Part shown: positions 1 to 11,083 of the stretch, piece after piece | Numbering within the stretch: the stretch's first letter is position 1 | Layout: each line of letters starts with the position of its first letter | DNA from: Diadema setosum | Taxonomy: Eukaryota; Echinodermata; Echinoidea; Diadematoida; Diadematidae | Direction of reading: 5' to 3' | DNA length: 64,000 nt | NCBI GenBank assembly: GCA_033980235.1 | Contig: CM067065.1 | Location: 10,500,373-10,564,372 of the forward strand | Notes under the pieces: model-generated | The model's input: only the letters and a program-made list of their open reading frames with translations | Told to the model about the DNA's origin: nothing | Database searches by the model: none | Translations under genes and position numbers: made by a program

Positions 1-327
1 TCAATGGTAATAAAAGAAATCCTTCCATCTGCCACGTTTCCCTCCCTTCTACATCGCCATTAGGATCAAATTTCAGGATCAAATTTGATCATTTCTTTCA
101 CTGTTGTAATTGTCAAATACTAGTACATGTACATGTATTGCTCTTTATGATACTTGGATGGAATTGCCGAATACTAGTAACCAACCGTTTGACCTTTTTT
201 ATTTTCGGTTAAATTACGAATGCTATTACCAGCAAAGAATAAGGGGAAAAAACATTGACGACAGTAAAATAAAAGCGAAGAGCTGATTGTGCGTATATGC
301 AGTCTCTTCGGATAGAAGAAACTTGAC

Positions 328-340
328 CCCCCCCCCCCCC

Positions 341-391
<51 letters not shown>
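328..391. repeat. (C)n-(CA)n microsatellite
   Basis: A run of about 14 C is followed directly by about 25 CA units. Seen directly. Confidence 0.95.
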
Positions 392-394
<3 letters not shown>

Positions 395-863
395 TGGGCA
401 TTTCCACAAAAACAGTTGCCAGACTCCAGGTGCTAGACGAAAGAATGCGCGCACTTCAAAACAGCGTATTTGTATAGCCTGGAAATATCGATGGACAACG
501 ATCAGCTTGTAATTGGCAAAGATCATGACACACCATGATTGTGTATAGCCTTTCTTTTGGCCCATACTAGACAACATCGAACAGTCGATTATATATACTT
601 GAATACCAGTATTTTTAATGCTCACTGAACTATAAAAGGGATTGATTAATGATATCACTCAATCAAAAATGGAATAACAGAAATATTACTAGTATGAAGG
701 GTCTCGTATGCCGAGACAAATTCACTACGACAATGTTATGCAGCCGCATGCTTATTGAGAGCTACAATGTACCCGATTAGACAGCAAAATCATGACAATT
801 TCATGCCCCTCAAAACTGCGTATCCTTATTCAAAGTTCGAAGGAACTTCACATGTGAAAAAAA

Positions 864-865
<2 letters not shown>

Positions 866-902
<37 letters not shown>
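866..902. repeat. (TA)n microsatellite
   Basis: Uninterrupted TA dinucleotide run of about 18 units. Confidence 0.95.
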
Positions 903-903
<1 letters not shown>

Positions 904-1082
904 TGTAAATTTCCACTAAATTTTACTGAGATATTTTGGCTAGCAACTTTCGTTCAAGGTTTTTCTTTTCTTCATTCTCATTTTTATTTCTTTGCTCGTA
1001 AAAGACTTCTTGATTTATGAGGGGCATTCGGTCCATCGAACTTGCAATAACCTCATTCCTTTGAATTGAGTGAAACCACGTG

Positions 1083-1265
1083 TTTCGTACGGGTACTGTT
1101 CGTTATGCCGAAGGTTCGTTAATCCGAAACACGCAAATTCCCTATACCTAGAGGCTCGTTAATCCGAAAATGAAATTCGGAGCAACGAACCTTCGGAATA
1201 ACGAATAACGAATCTTCGGACTAAAGAGCCTTCGGAATAACGAACCTTCGGAATAACGAGCTATA
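1083..1265. repeat. Palindromic motif array (TTCGTTATTCCGAAGG type), block 1
   Basis: The block repeats TTCGTTATTCCGAAGG and its inverse complement, alternating with a TTCGTTAATCCGAAAATGAA variant. Forward units lie left of about 1170 and inverse units right of it, so the block folds back on itself. The same units recur at 2909-3210, 3340-3610, 3693-3830 and, more diverged, to about 5.3 kb. A lone inverse unit lies at 1747-1770. Function is unknown; it looks like a repetitive element built from a short motif. Confidence 0.85.
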
Positions 1266-1998
1266 ACCGTTTCGTACTTCGGCACATCCACGCAAAGCGT
1301 GGCGTTTAGCGATCATGCATGTGGCAGACTTTCAGATTATAGTTAGGAGAAAAGAAACTGGAATAATATACTTCGGAAATGGTGATGTTTAAAGTTAAAG
1401 CTTGACACGAATGTCTATGTTTTATAGTAAACGATAATTAAAAATACCCAACAAAGTTTTGCATTCGCTCTCACAAAGGCTCGCTTGAGAAGATCAAAGT
1501 ATCCCCCTCCCCTGAAAGGCAGTTGGAGTTTCCGCACCCCCCCCCCCCTTCCGAAGCTTTTGGAGATCAGATATTGCGTCCTTGGTATAATATAAAGCAA
1601 TCAATGAACGCTGAACATATGAATCTTTATTCTTTAGGGCGAAATACGAATTTTGGAGCTGCTGAGTACGTCCCTACTGATTTCTGCTTACGAGCACATA
1701 ATTCTGTGAGGAATTCAAAGTTGTATTTGATGAAAATTTGTTTTGAATACGAACCTTCGGAATAACGAACATCATCCCATTTTGACTGGAAGGGACTGGC
1801 ATTTGTTTTTACCGTTTGGAATTGCAGATCGGTCTGTAAAGAAAGAGTAAAGTATGGCCACCACGTACTAGTATTTTGCGGAATTCTATATTATATCCGG
1901 ACTCTGTGGAGTTTTCCGACAGTTCATTATTCCACAGGGAAAGGTTCGATAAAGCGATGGTACAGTTTTGTTTGAGATGGGACTAGATTTTTTTTCTT

Positions 1999-2262
1999 TT
2001 AGATGAGACATCTCTAATGAAATAATAGAGAACACATAATTCTATGTGGAATTCAAAGTTTATTGATGAAAATTGTTTTTTAAATGGCTGAGATATCAGG
2101 GAGGTGGAATAAAGCAGTTCAATAAAAGTTAGACCCACTTTGACGATCGTTTGTTTTACACTGTTTTTATATCAGCCATTTCAAAACAGATTTTCCTCAA
2201 ATGAATGTTCAATTCCTCTTAGAATTGTATGTTCTTCAACATTTCATAAAGGTTGTTTGTGA
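1999..2262. mobile_element. Degenerate MITE, TTAA family A fragment
   Basis: The core of family A is recognisable: a ttgatgaaaattg segment, 'atggctgagatatc', then the inverse 'atatcagccatttcaaaacagattttc'. These inverted halves match the intact copies at 10341-10746, 43813-44165 and 52456-52832. The terminal AGGGA...TCCCT ends and TTAA flanks are not visible, so this copy is truncated or eroded. Confidence 0.6.
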
Positions 2263-2908
2263 GTATATTGCTATGAAAAAAAAATCACCCAATATATTAT
2301 ACCACTCATTTAATCAAATTAAAATAAACTTATACAGCAGTGAATAACCTGCAGCGAAGACGGGGGGGGGGGGGGGGGGTCATCGTTATATGATGATGAG
2401 AAGGGGCTGATATGACAAGGGGAACACGCAGCCCATTATTTCAAAGAGGATGATCAGGATCAGCAGGCCTGTAGCGGGGGTGGAAGTAGGGTGCGTATAC
2501 ATTATACGCCATCCCCCAAAAATGAATACATTGTAAATAGATAAATAAATAGATATGAAATAAAAGTCTGGAAGGTCCACTTTTTCAAAAAATACCGTAA
2601 GACATATTTATAAGCCTCATCTGTACTCCAATGTCCAATGTCTCGTTGGATGACCCCGACACTTGACCACTCGATACCCGTCACCTTACCTTCGCACACA
2701 AGTGTGGAATAATGAAGTAACCTATATACAAGAAAGCAGAAATTATTCATCTTCATCATCACAGTTTCGTAAGAAGGGAGAGGAAGAGGAAAAAATGAAA
2801 ATAATGATGATTAAATCAATTCCACATATTCAGATTACGATTATATTCCAGTTCGTCTCTTGGTGTATATTGTGTATTCGTGTGTGAATTTACGCCTGCC
2901 GACTGTAG

Positions 2909-3608
2909 TTCGTTATTCCGAAGGTCCGTTATTCCGAAGGTTCTTTAGTCCGAAGGTTCGTTATTCCAAAGGTTCGATAATCCGAAAAAAGTGATAAGGT
3001 TTGTTATTCCGAAGGTTCATTAATCCGAAAATGAAATAAGGTTCGTTAATCAGAAAATAAAACAAAGCTCGTTATCCCGAAGGAATTTCATTTTCGGATA
3101 AACGGACATTCAGAACAACGAACCCTATTTCATTTTCGGATTAACGAACATTCGGAATAACGAACCTTCATAATACCGCCACAAATGTTCGGATTAACGA
3201 ACCCTTTTTCATTTTCATCAACTCCACAAATAGAGATTACGATTGTATTCCAGTTTGTGAATCGTGTGTTCTTGTGTTTTTAATTATGTGTTTACATGCG
3301 CCTCAACATAACACCATTTTTTCAACATAACATATGGTTACAATTCGTTTTCCGAAGGTTCTTTAGTCCGAAGATTCGTTGTTCCGAAGATTCGTTATTC
3401 CAAAGGTTCGTTCTTCCGAAGGTTCATTAATCCGAAAATGAAATAAAAGCTCGTTATTCCGAAGGTTCGTTACGGACCCTATTTCATTTTCGGATCAACG
3501 GACCTTCGGAATAACGAACCCTATGTATTTCATTTTTGGATTACCGAACCTTCGAAATAACGCCACAAATGTTCGGATTAACGAACCTTCGGAATAACGA
3601 ACAGTACC

Positions 3609-3610
<2 letters not shown>
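2909..3610. repeat. Palindromic motif array, blocks 2 and 3
   Basis: Two blocks (2909-3210 and 3340-3610) of the same motif as 1083-1265, each running forward units first and inverse units second. The linker at about 3205-3340 contains 'tagagattacgattgtattccagtttgtg', which resembles 2830-2855 just before block 2, suggesting that block plus leader was duplicated as a unit of about 0.4 kb. The second block ends at a (TA)n run. Confidence 0.85.
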
Positions 3611-3611
<1 letters not shown>

Positions 3612-3663
<52 letters not shown>

Positions 3664-3694
3664 ACTATTATTATTATTATTATTATTATTATTA
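3612..3694. repeat. (TA)n-(TTA)n compound microsatellite
   Basis: About 24 TA units run into about 11 TTA units, directly abutting the motif array on both sides. Confidence 0.95.
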
Positions 3695-4260
3695 TGAACT
3701 ACCAAACGAACCATCAGAAAATCGAACCTTCATTTCGGATTGGCAAACCTTCGGAGAATTTAATAGGCCATAGTGTATTATCATTCATCATTTTCGGATT
3801 CACGAACCTTTGGAATAAAGCACTTTCAGAGCAACACGCTCTAAAAACCACTCTTTTTATTCGGGCATTGGGAGAAAGTTCAGAAAAGAATAGTCTTTGA
3901 AGTATAAGAAATCAGTTTCATTCTTATTCGACACTATCGATGATTTCTAGGCGTGGTGTTCATTTTCCGACAAAAAAAAAGAAGAAGAAGAAGAAGGAGG
4001 TTCGTTATGCCGATGGTTCGTTATTGCAAATCCGATACACGCAGATTCCCACTGGCGACTATAGAAGTTTGTCAATCCGAAAATAATCAGCAAGGTTCGT
4101 TTATCCGACTAGTGGCATTATTCCGAAGTTTCGTTTCTCTGGAAATGAAATAAGATTCGTTGATCAGAGAATGAATCACGTCGTACGAAACTTTTTCTGA
4201 TAAACGAACTTGCAGTATACCGAATCAATTTTCGTTATCAAATGAACGAACCTACGATCC
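3694..4260. repeat. Diverged continuation of the motif array
   Basis: Scattered, mutated copies of the TTCGTTATTCCGAAGG motif and its inverse occur here (for example 'cgaaccttcggagaa', 'ggttcgttattgc', 'aaggttcgtttatccga'). A GAA-rich stretch lies at about 3971-3999. Short open frames here are shadows of the repeat and carry no recognisable domain. Confidence 0.6.
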
Positions 4261-4570
4261 TTTCTTCCTCTCATTTTTTTTATATATTTATTTCTTTTTT
4301 ATTATCGAACCTTCTGGTTATTAGGGATAATCAAGAAAAGACAAAATCTTTAAGGCAAGATAAGTTAACTACATGGTTCGACATAGCTCACTTTTTATCG
4401 AGGAGTATTCATATAGCAGTGAGTGATACCTTACAAGGAGGTATAATCGTAACAAATAAGTACACATATCTTTTGGTTTAGAATGGTTGATTACTTTCAG
4501 GCACGGTATGCATTATTCCGTTGAAAGGAAATTCTGATGTTTCGATATTTCGGATGCATGTACGTCACGA

Positions 4571-5002
4571 TACCGACACCCACGAGTCATATTTACATAA
4601 TATACAGTCCAGGAGTCATACACCTCACGAGTCATACAGCCCTGAGTTCGACATAGATGATGTCCACTGGCGGGGGAGGGAAAATACCGAATGTTCCATC
4701 CGAAGGGTTTGAAATGCTATTGAGGGAGGTTATAAGTGCCGAGACGAAGTCGAGGACTTACAGCAAAAAAGGCCTACGAGACCGACACATTAAATCCCGT
4801 GTTGTGATCCATCGAACTCGTGGGCTGTTTTTATTTATGTCGAACTCGTGAGCCGTTTTTACCGAGTGTCGAACTCCTGAACTTCATTTGCCTGGCGTCG
4901 AACTCGTGGGCTCTATGACTCGTGACCTGTATGACTCATGGACCTGTTTTCAATGTCGAACTCGTGGGCTGTATGAGTCGTGGGTGTCGGTCTCGTAGGA
5001 TG
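4571..5002. repeat. Inverted array of a CGAACTCGTGGG / CACGAGTCATA motif
   Basis: The left end reads 'taccgacacccacgagtcata'. The right end reads as its inverse, 'tatgagtcgtgggtgtcggt'. Between them are several copies of 'gtcgaactcgtgggctgtatgactcgtg' with small changes. The design, a short motif in head-to-head blocks, matches the TTCGTTATTCCGAAGG array next to it but with a different motif. Diverged units of the neighbour array resume at about 5010-5320. Confidence 0.7.
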
Positions 5003-5337
5003 ACCCCGTTATTTCGAATCTGAAACACTGAAAATCTCCAGATGTTTGTTAAAGAAAATGTAAGGATTCGTAAATACGAATATTAATGTGGCATTATCCC
5101 CAGGGTTTGTAAATCTGAGAAAAAGTTTGTTAATCTTAGAACGAACTCTCATGTATAGGTCTGCGTGGTACGAAACTTATGGCCTATTAGTTTCGGGATT
5201 GCGGAATCTTCAGAATTACACATTGTGTTTCGCTTTCGAATCAACAAACCTTCAAAATTACTTAACTTTTTCTTCTTCTTTTTTTCATATTTGGTAAAGC
5301 GAACCTTCGGATACCGAAACTTTTTTTTCTCTCTCTT

Positions 5338-6400
5338 TCATTTTTTTATGCCTCCGCAACGAAGTGGCCGGAGGCATTATGTTTTCGGGTCGTCCGTCCG
5401 TCCGTCCGTCCGTACGTCCGTCCGTCCGTCCGTCCGTCCGTACGTCCGTCCGTACGTCCGTCCGTACGTCCGTCCGTCCCGTTTTGTTTTTGTCGATATC
5501 TCAAGAACCGTGGGGTGGTTTTACATCAAACTTGGTATGAGGGTATATCCTTGGGGGCTAATACTTTGTGTGGATTTTAGGGTCACAGGGTCAAAGGTCA
5601 AAGGTCACAGGTTATTTTGTGAAAAAAAAATTGAAATTCCACATATTTCTCCATATCTCGCAGATGGTTCAAGGTATCTTCATAGAACTTAGTATATGCT
5701 TGTACCGATGGGCAGTGATTATCTAGGGAAGTTGGGGGTCATGGGTCAAAGGTCAGGGGGGTCAAAGGTCAAGGTCAACTCCTCAAAATATCACTACTTT
5801 CCTTAAAATGCAATATGCCTGAAGGTTTTTTTTTTTTTTTTTTTTTAAACTGGATGTATGGCATGTATTACCCAATATATATTTTGGGGGAAGTTTCTTG
5901 CCAAAAGGTCAAAGGTCAAAGGTCAAGTGAAAGTACTAAATTGCACTTTTTCCTCCATATCTCGAAAGTAACTCAAGGTATCATCATGAAACTTACATAT
6001 TTATGCATGTTCTACCTAACAGTGATTCTCTGTGGAAATGTGAGGTCAACGGTCAAAGACCAGGTTTAGATAATGCTATTTTCCCATTTGATACTGAAAT
6101 TATACTTTTTCTCAATACCTTGAAAATTACTCAAAGCATAAACTTATAAAAGGGTCAAAAGTCAAGTAGAAATCATTAGTTCCCCAAATACCTGCACTCT
6201 GACATTTGAATAATTCATCCAATTGAACCTAGTTCTAGGAAAGTGAACATTCAGCACATTTGTGGCAAACCTGTCATTTTAATATTTTGCCAATTGTGTG
6301 AAACTGTCATCACACATTGTCAAGACATTGTACTATAGACCTATTAGGAGAACCATGCATAATGGCGGAGGCATATCAGTCGCCGTAGCGATATATCTAG
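5338..6400 (+). mobile_element. Helentron/Helitron2-like non-autonomous element, copy 1
   Basis: The copy starts TCATTTTTTTATGCCTCCG and carries a 5' hairpin (ATGCCTCCG...CGGAGGCAT), then a (CCGT)n-type microsatellite at about 5394-5480. It ends with GCGGAGGCATA, a TCGC-CGTA-GCGA hairpin at 6380-6391, and CTAG followed by T. The inverse copy of the 5' terminus lies just inside the 3' hairpin, an asymmetric terminal inverted repeat. That layout is known from Helentron/Helitron2 elements, so the family call is an inference. It is closely similar to 54868-55870. It has no coding capacity; open frames over the CCGT run are Val-Arg-Pro-Ser artefacts. AGGTCA direct repeats occur at 5595-5607 and 5906-5925. 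Confidence 0.65.
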
Positions 6401-7475
6401 TTTTTCTTTATTAAAAAAAAAACAACAACAACAAACAAAAACAAAACAAAAAACTTCGGATTGTGAACTGTGAGAAACGAACAGTTCATACTGTTGTTTT
6501 TCCCCGATCAGTGGTGATAATTCAGGTAAGATATAATTTAGTAGAAAAGAGAATAAGGCACAAAAAAAAAAAACAAGTTATTTGAATCCTGACATCAAAT
6601 ACTGTTTTTCTTTTTACCGATAAATGAAAGATCATACAGATAAGAAATGAGAGGAAAAAGAAAAAATAGCCTGTGATAACAAATCGTATTAAATGTTTGA
6701 CATCCTTGGTCTTCGCCCTCGGTCTTCGACTTGCTTTCCTTACCTGTCCATCCCGGGTCCCCCAGGCTCCAGACTGTTTATAACCTCCAGGAATGCACCA
6801 GTGCGCGCGGTTTCCTTTGTTGAATGCTCTCTGTTCTACCGCCCCACCCTTCCCCAAGTCTGGCACCTTGCCATCGTGGGATTTTTCATGTTTTCCTTCT
6901 TGGTCAAGTTGGTGTTCACAACTTCGTCTACGTGACTGCGTTCTGTTTTGTTTCTCCGAATTCGCCGCGTGCTCTACAGACACGTGGTGCACAAACCAAT
7001 ACTGTATGGCTGTTTACGAGGGGGGTCACCTATACTCACCTGCAAACAGCTTACGGCGAGCAGAAAACGCCAGTTTCCTCTGCTGGTGGTTACTTTTACT
7101 GCCAAAATATTGGGCTTTGTCACTACGGAATACTATTCACACACAAATTGCAATGGAATATTCAAGTACATTGTATAACTACTCGTACTTCCGATCATAG
7201 CGATCTCTCGAGTGTTCGTGTTTCATCGAAAAGTAAGTGTTAGAAAGTTGTTGAAACTGCGTAGCAGCGCTAGACAGTCGTTAGTTTAGGGCTTCCGTAT
7301 GCTCGATTTTTATGGGTTTATTGATATTGGAGCTCAGGGAAAATGTGGGGGAAAAGGATGACTTCAAAATAATTTGCTTGCCCGATTCGGTCAAGCATTT
7401 TTTTTTCCTTGTTCCAAAACGCTTGCCCAACTTTACTACTAGTTATGAGAAAGTGTGTCATAGATTGCTTCACAT
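6401..7475. other. No gene supported; GC-elevated patch at about 6690-7010
   Basis: Several overlapping open frames on both strands span about 6690-7240, in a patch richer in GC than its surroundings. None contains a domain I recognise, and three competing plus-strand frames argue against any one being coding. An unrecognised exon or an old transposon fragment are both possible. An A-rich (CAA/CAAA) stretch lies at about 6412-6450. Confidence 0.4.
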
Positions 7476-7830
7476 GTCATGATCGTACTGTACAAACTCA
7501 AAGAAAAGAAAAAATTACTCGCAATTTTCCTGAAAGTGAGATCGAACAAAAACATTAAAAAGATAAAATTAGATGAAAAATGTCATGATCGTGCTGGAGA
7601 GAGCCCAAAGAATTTGCTAGATTGTGTATTTGTAGACAAATCACACGCAGTTTTGCTGAGCATGATTTCGAAAGAATTTGACAAAACTTTGTCATGATCG
7701 TGCTGTGACAGAGCTCAAAGAATTCGTAAAGTGCAAACAAGTCAAACGCAGTTTTGCTGATGTTGAGATCGAAAGAACGTGTATAATGTTTATCAATACG
7801 ATCGTGAGAACTCAAAAATTGAAACGCACC
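7476..7830. repeat. Degenerate tandem repeat, period about 105-110 bp
   Basis: Units begin with 'tcatgatcgt(a/g)ctg' near 7478, 7581 and 7692, with a weaker fourth start at about 7799. Each unit contains '(c)tcaaagaa', 'cgcagttttgctga' or a variant, then 'gagatcgaa'. It lies downstream of the visible part of the ankyrin gene on that gene's strand, so it would be intronic if the gene continues left. Confidence 0.6.
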
Positions 7831-8030
7831 GTTACTAACCCGGCGTGAAACACACGATCCGCCCAAATACAACATGATACATGTATTGTGACGAGTGTAT
7901 CGTGCATACATCAAACGTTAGAAAGGTTGTGCCACAGAGATCAAATGATCCGATCGACGGGGAAAGGATGTGCGTGCACCACTTCAGTATCTGCCCGTAG
8001 TTGCGTGCACACGAAGAATGAATCATGCCC

Positions 8031-8180
8031 GTCCTACCGCGGCAGGACGATCAGCGTCCTGCTGCGTTCCTCCGCACAATTTTTTCCCCCTGCCGCTGCG
8101 CGTAGAAAAAAACGTTCAGCGCGTATTACGCGTTCGGCAAATCGTCCTACCGCAAATTTGCGGGATCCCGCGGTAGAACG
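8031..8180. repeat. GC-rich inverted-motif patch
   Basis: A short GC-rich island in AT-rich DNA. CGTCCTACCGC occurs at 8030-8040 and 8143-8153, and its near-inverse GCGGTAGAACG at 8170-8180. Small palindromes (CGCGTATTACGCG, GTCCTACCGCGGCAGGAC) add structure. It is probably a fold-back transposon remnant and has no coding signal. Confidence 0.4.
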
Positions 8181-8370
8181 CTAGTGAGAATAAATATCCC
8201 TTCCCTTAGGCAACTCAATGTCCTTCTCATTTCAGTTGACGATAAGTTTTCTTTCATGATTTCTTAATTTTCATGCAGCCTGTTTGTCTTTCTTTCTACC
8301 AAGTATTCTGTCTTTCTTTCAAGCAGTCTTCTCTTCTTTCCTCACACACGTTCCGTCACTCTCCACCTAC

Positions 8371-8643
8371 CAAGAGCCGTCTGACCACCTTGGCGTTGCC
8401 CTGCCAGGCGGCCTGCAGTAGATGGCGGGGGGACACGCCCGTCCGCATCACCGACTCCAGGAGGACCTTCCGCATCTCGGCGTCACCTGCCAGGTCAATG
8501 GCCGTCTCGTTCCTGCCGTTGCGCAGCGTGACGTCCGCGCCGTACTTGAGCAGCAGCCGCACGATCTTAATGCTGCCGATCCCGACAGCCCACATGAGGG
8601 CGGTGGTACCGGTCTCCTTGTCGCGTGCGTCAATGTTGACCAC
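8371..8643 (-). CDS. Ankyrin-repeat protein, exon 4 (partial gene)
   Basis: This 273-nt exon encodes 91 in-phase residues. The acceptor is tgtcag|GTGGTC at its right edge and the donor CTCTTG|GTAGGT at its left edge. It contains a clear ankyrin unit ('TALMWAVG...IVRLLLKYGADVTLRNG'), a second partial unit ('ETAIDLAGDAEMRKVLLESV') and the start of another ('LLQAAWQGNAKVVRRLL'). Ankyrin repeats mediate protein-protein contacts. The order 'GADVTLRNG..TAIDLA..AEMRKVL' loosely recalls ankyrin-bearing oxysterol-binding proteins, but that is too weak to name the gene. The next exon must lie left of the window or remains unseen before 8371. Confidence 0.85.
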
Positions 8644-9016
8644 CTGACATGGACAGACAAAACAATCCACTTTAACAACTTAAGATATTTAAGATTAAAT
8701 CTGCAGAAAACCAAAGACAGTAATTACAATGCATGTCATGATTGATGAAATTTTATAATCATACCTTCAAAAATATTTATTTTGTTAAAAGTACAGCATC
8801 ATTGAAAAGTTTTCATTTCTTCTCAATTTAATGATTGACCTAATTTGAAACAAAAATAAATATACTGCCATTCTAATATCTTTCATGGTTTCCAACTCTT
8901 CAAAAATTAAAGAAATCAGTGGTAATATCTACATCAAAATCACTGCTCACAAATTATTTTCATGGCTACTTTAAAAAACGAGTAAGCAGAAAAGAAAAAG
9001 AGGATTGTCACCGGAC

Positions 9017-9264
9017 CTCATGATTGCGCCGATGCAGCATGTTCTCCACTCTTTCGTAGTCCCCGCTGCGGACGGCAGCCACGAAGAGTGCATCGCCCTC
9101 CCCGTACAGCTGGCTGGAGCTAAACAGCTGCATGGTGAACTCGTGGTAGGACTTCAGCAGCTGCTTGTTGCGGTGCGAGCCGCTGGACCCCGCGCTGGAC
9201 AGGGGACTGGTCGGCTCGGACCCCCGCGGGGCCCGGCGTGCTGAGTTGGGCCCTGGCTGGGTTC
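9017..9264 (-). CDS. Ankyrin-repeat protein, exon 3
   Basis: This 248-nt exon has acceptor ttccag|GAACCC and donor ATGAG|GTCCGG. The donor is a weak match to consensus, but it is the only one that joins the next exon in frame (NHE|VVNIDARD). It encodes a low-complexity Gly/Ser/Pro linker, then a basic stretch 'HRNKQLLKSYHEF' and a first ankyrin-like unit 'GDALFVAAVRSGDYERVENMLHRR'. It begins one base into a Gly codon, matching the phase left by the exon at 11843-11912. Confidence 0.8.
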
Positions 9265-9535
9265 CTGGAAGCATGGATTCAATGACCCACAGTCCATTAG
9301 ACATTGTTTCTTCTTGGTACACTGTACCATATGTCTCCCCCCAAAAAAATACAACAGGACTTTCTGCTGTGATACCTTTAAAAATAGTGAATCAATCAAA
9401 ATACAATTTCAAGGTATGAAACTATAACTTATACCTGACATCTGACACAATTGTCAGATGACAAATCTGACCAAAAAAAAATGGTTCTCCACAATATATC
9501 TTTCCCACAGTTTACTGCATCAGGGAAACTTACTA

Positions 9536-10082
9536 CAGTCAAACCTGTCAATTACAGCCACCCAAGGGAAACGGAAAAGTGACCGTTATAGACAGGTGGC
9601 CGCTATAGACAGGTATTCAACTTTGTGTGCATTGCTTCCATGTACATGTATCAGCGTTGTATCAGTACATGTACGTGTATGTGTGTACGTACATGTATGC
9701 ACACACCGTGTGTTTCATGCATTTAACCATGCCGGTGAATATGAAATTGTTGCACAGTAGTATGTGTTTTTGTCATGAAAAAAGCTTTACACTAGTGCAT
9801 TATTATGACTAAATGAGGGATGAATGGAGCGGTGGCGATCACTGAACGTTGCCCGCACGCTGCAAAGCAGAAAACACGCTGAATTATCTGCTCGGCTACG
9901 GCTCAATTGGGTTTTTGGCCGCTATAGACAGATTAAAATCTACCGCGGGAAACAAAATGTGTGGCCGCTGGCTGCGTTAGACAGGTGGCCGCTATACACA
10001 GGGTCTTTAACAGGGTTTTTCTCTCGGACGGATTTCTCAGTGGCCGCTATAAACAGGTGGTCACTATAGACAGCTTTGACTG
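9536..10082. mobile_element. MITE with CAGTCAAACCTGTC ends and TA duplication
   Basis: The 547-bp element is flanked by TA (9534-9535, 10083-10084). Its ends read CAGTCAAACCTGTC and GACAGCTTTGACTG. Inside, 'ggccgctatagacaggt' and its variants recur at least four times, in subterminal regions. TA target duplications plus CAGT-type ends are typical of pogo/Tigger-like Tc1-mariner derivatives; the assignment is inference. A related fragment lies at 52359-52410. It sits inside the ankyrin gene intron. Confidence 0.75.
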
Positions 10083-10340
10083 TACAATGTACTTTGTATG
10101 ACTGAATTATCCCTACTACAATGAGAACTACACCTTTGTGAAAAGATTAAAGAACTCATGACTGGATGGTACAAAGTACAAATGTGCATGACTGATCATG
10201 GGGGGGGGGAGGGCTGTTACAAGAAAGCAATGTATGAAAGAGAAAAGGGAGAAAAACAAGACCGTTGCCAATAAACAGTAATCGGCTTCACCAAATAAGG
10301 AGTCCTGTTTTCACTTTACTGTGAGTTATTATACATTTAA

Positions 10341-10746
10341 AGGGATGGATATTTGTATAGTATTGGTTGAGGTGACAATTCAGCTTTTTTACATTGTACA
10401 TCGTAGAAACCACTCTTTGAAATGCTAAAGAGCAGAAAATTCTTTAAAAGGGAATTAAGTTTATTCAATGAAAATGGGTTTTCAATTGACTGAGATATCC
10501 AAGACAATGAGAAAACAAAGAGATCCTAATAGAAGTTGTGGCCTGTCACATTTTATCAGGATCACTTTGTGGGGATATCTCAGCCATTTCACAACTAATT
10601 TCCATCAAGGGAAATTGACTTTTAATTCCATCAGACATAACATGCTCTTTGAGGTTTCTTATTATCTACAGTGTATATATACTTGACAAAAACCCAAAAA
10701 AGTTGAAAATCAGCAGCCCCATCAAAACCAAAACTGTACCATCCCT
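10341..10746. mobile_element. MITE, TTAA family A (AGGGATGG ends)
   Basis: TTAA flanks lie at 10337-10340 and 10747-10750. The ends are AGGGATGG and CCATCCCT. Internally the halves are inverted: 'ttcaatgaaaatgggttttcaattgactgagatatc' against 'gatatctcagccatttcacaactaatttccatc'. It is non-coding and intronic to the ankyrin gene. Confidence 0.8.
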
Positions 10747-11083
10747 TTAACAGTCATAAGACACATTATCTGGAGCTGTAGACTCCCCTGAATCTAGCTG
10801 CAAGCATAACAGTATTAACACTCATATTTTCTCAGCACTGATAGACGTTGGCCATAAACTGGACATCTGCATCAAGATTCCCTTTCATTTCTTTGCAAAG
10901 TTCTCCATATAATTTACTACTCCCTACCTTTTGGTATTAAATTGTTTCTTTTTCCCTGTCAACAGTGTGGTTGGGTTTCCAGCAAAACATTGATTGTAAT
11001 ATTTCTTTCAGAAAACTTTGATGTACTTTGTAGAAGTTTGGTTCAATAAACTATTCATTTTATTTTCTTTCCAGTTTATCATA

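Larger units (their letters stand above)
1..1080. other. Non-coding stretch with microsatellites
   Basis: No convincing gene. The stretch holds a C-tract joined to a (CA)n run at about 328-391 and a (TA)n run at about 866-902. The open frames across the CA run translate to Cys-Val repeats, which is a microsatellite artefact. Confidence 0.7.

Noticed and set aside
209..658. 149-residue minus-strand frame with Cys-Val repeats
   Set aside because: The repeat part is the CA microsatellite read as codons; no domain and no splice support.
5165..5692. 175-residue frame with Val-Arg-Pro-Ser repeats
   Set aside because: It spans the CCGT microsatellite of the Helentron-like element; the same frame appears in copy 3 for the same reason.
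6522..7243. Overlapping frames of 76-156 residues on both strands
   Set aside because: Several competing frames, no recognisable domain and no matching splice sites; kept only as a GC-elevated patch.
8422..8745. Plus-strand frames over the ankyrin exon
   Set aside because: Shadows of the minus-strand ankyrin exon, which has the domain and splice signals.
9017..9022. Alternative ankyrin exon 3 donor CG|GTGACA
   Set aside because: A better consensus match, but it would shift exon 4 out of its ankyrin frame.
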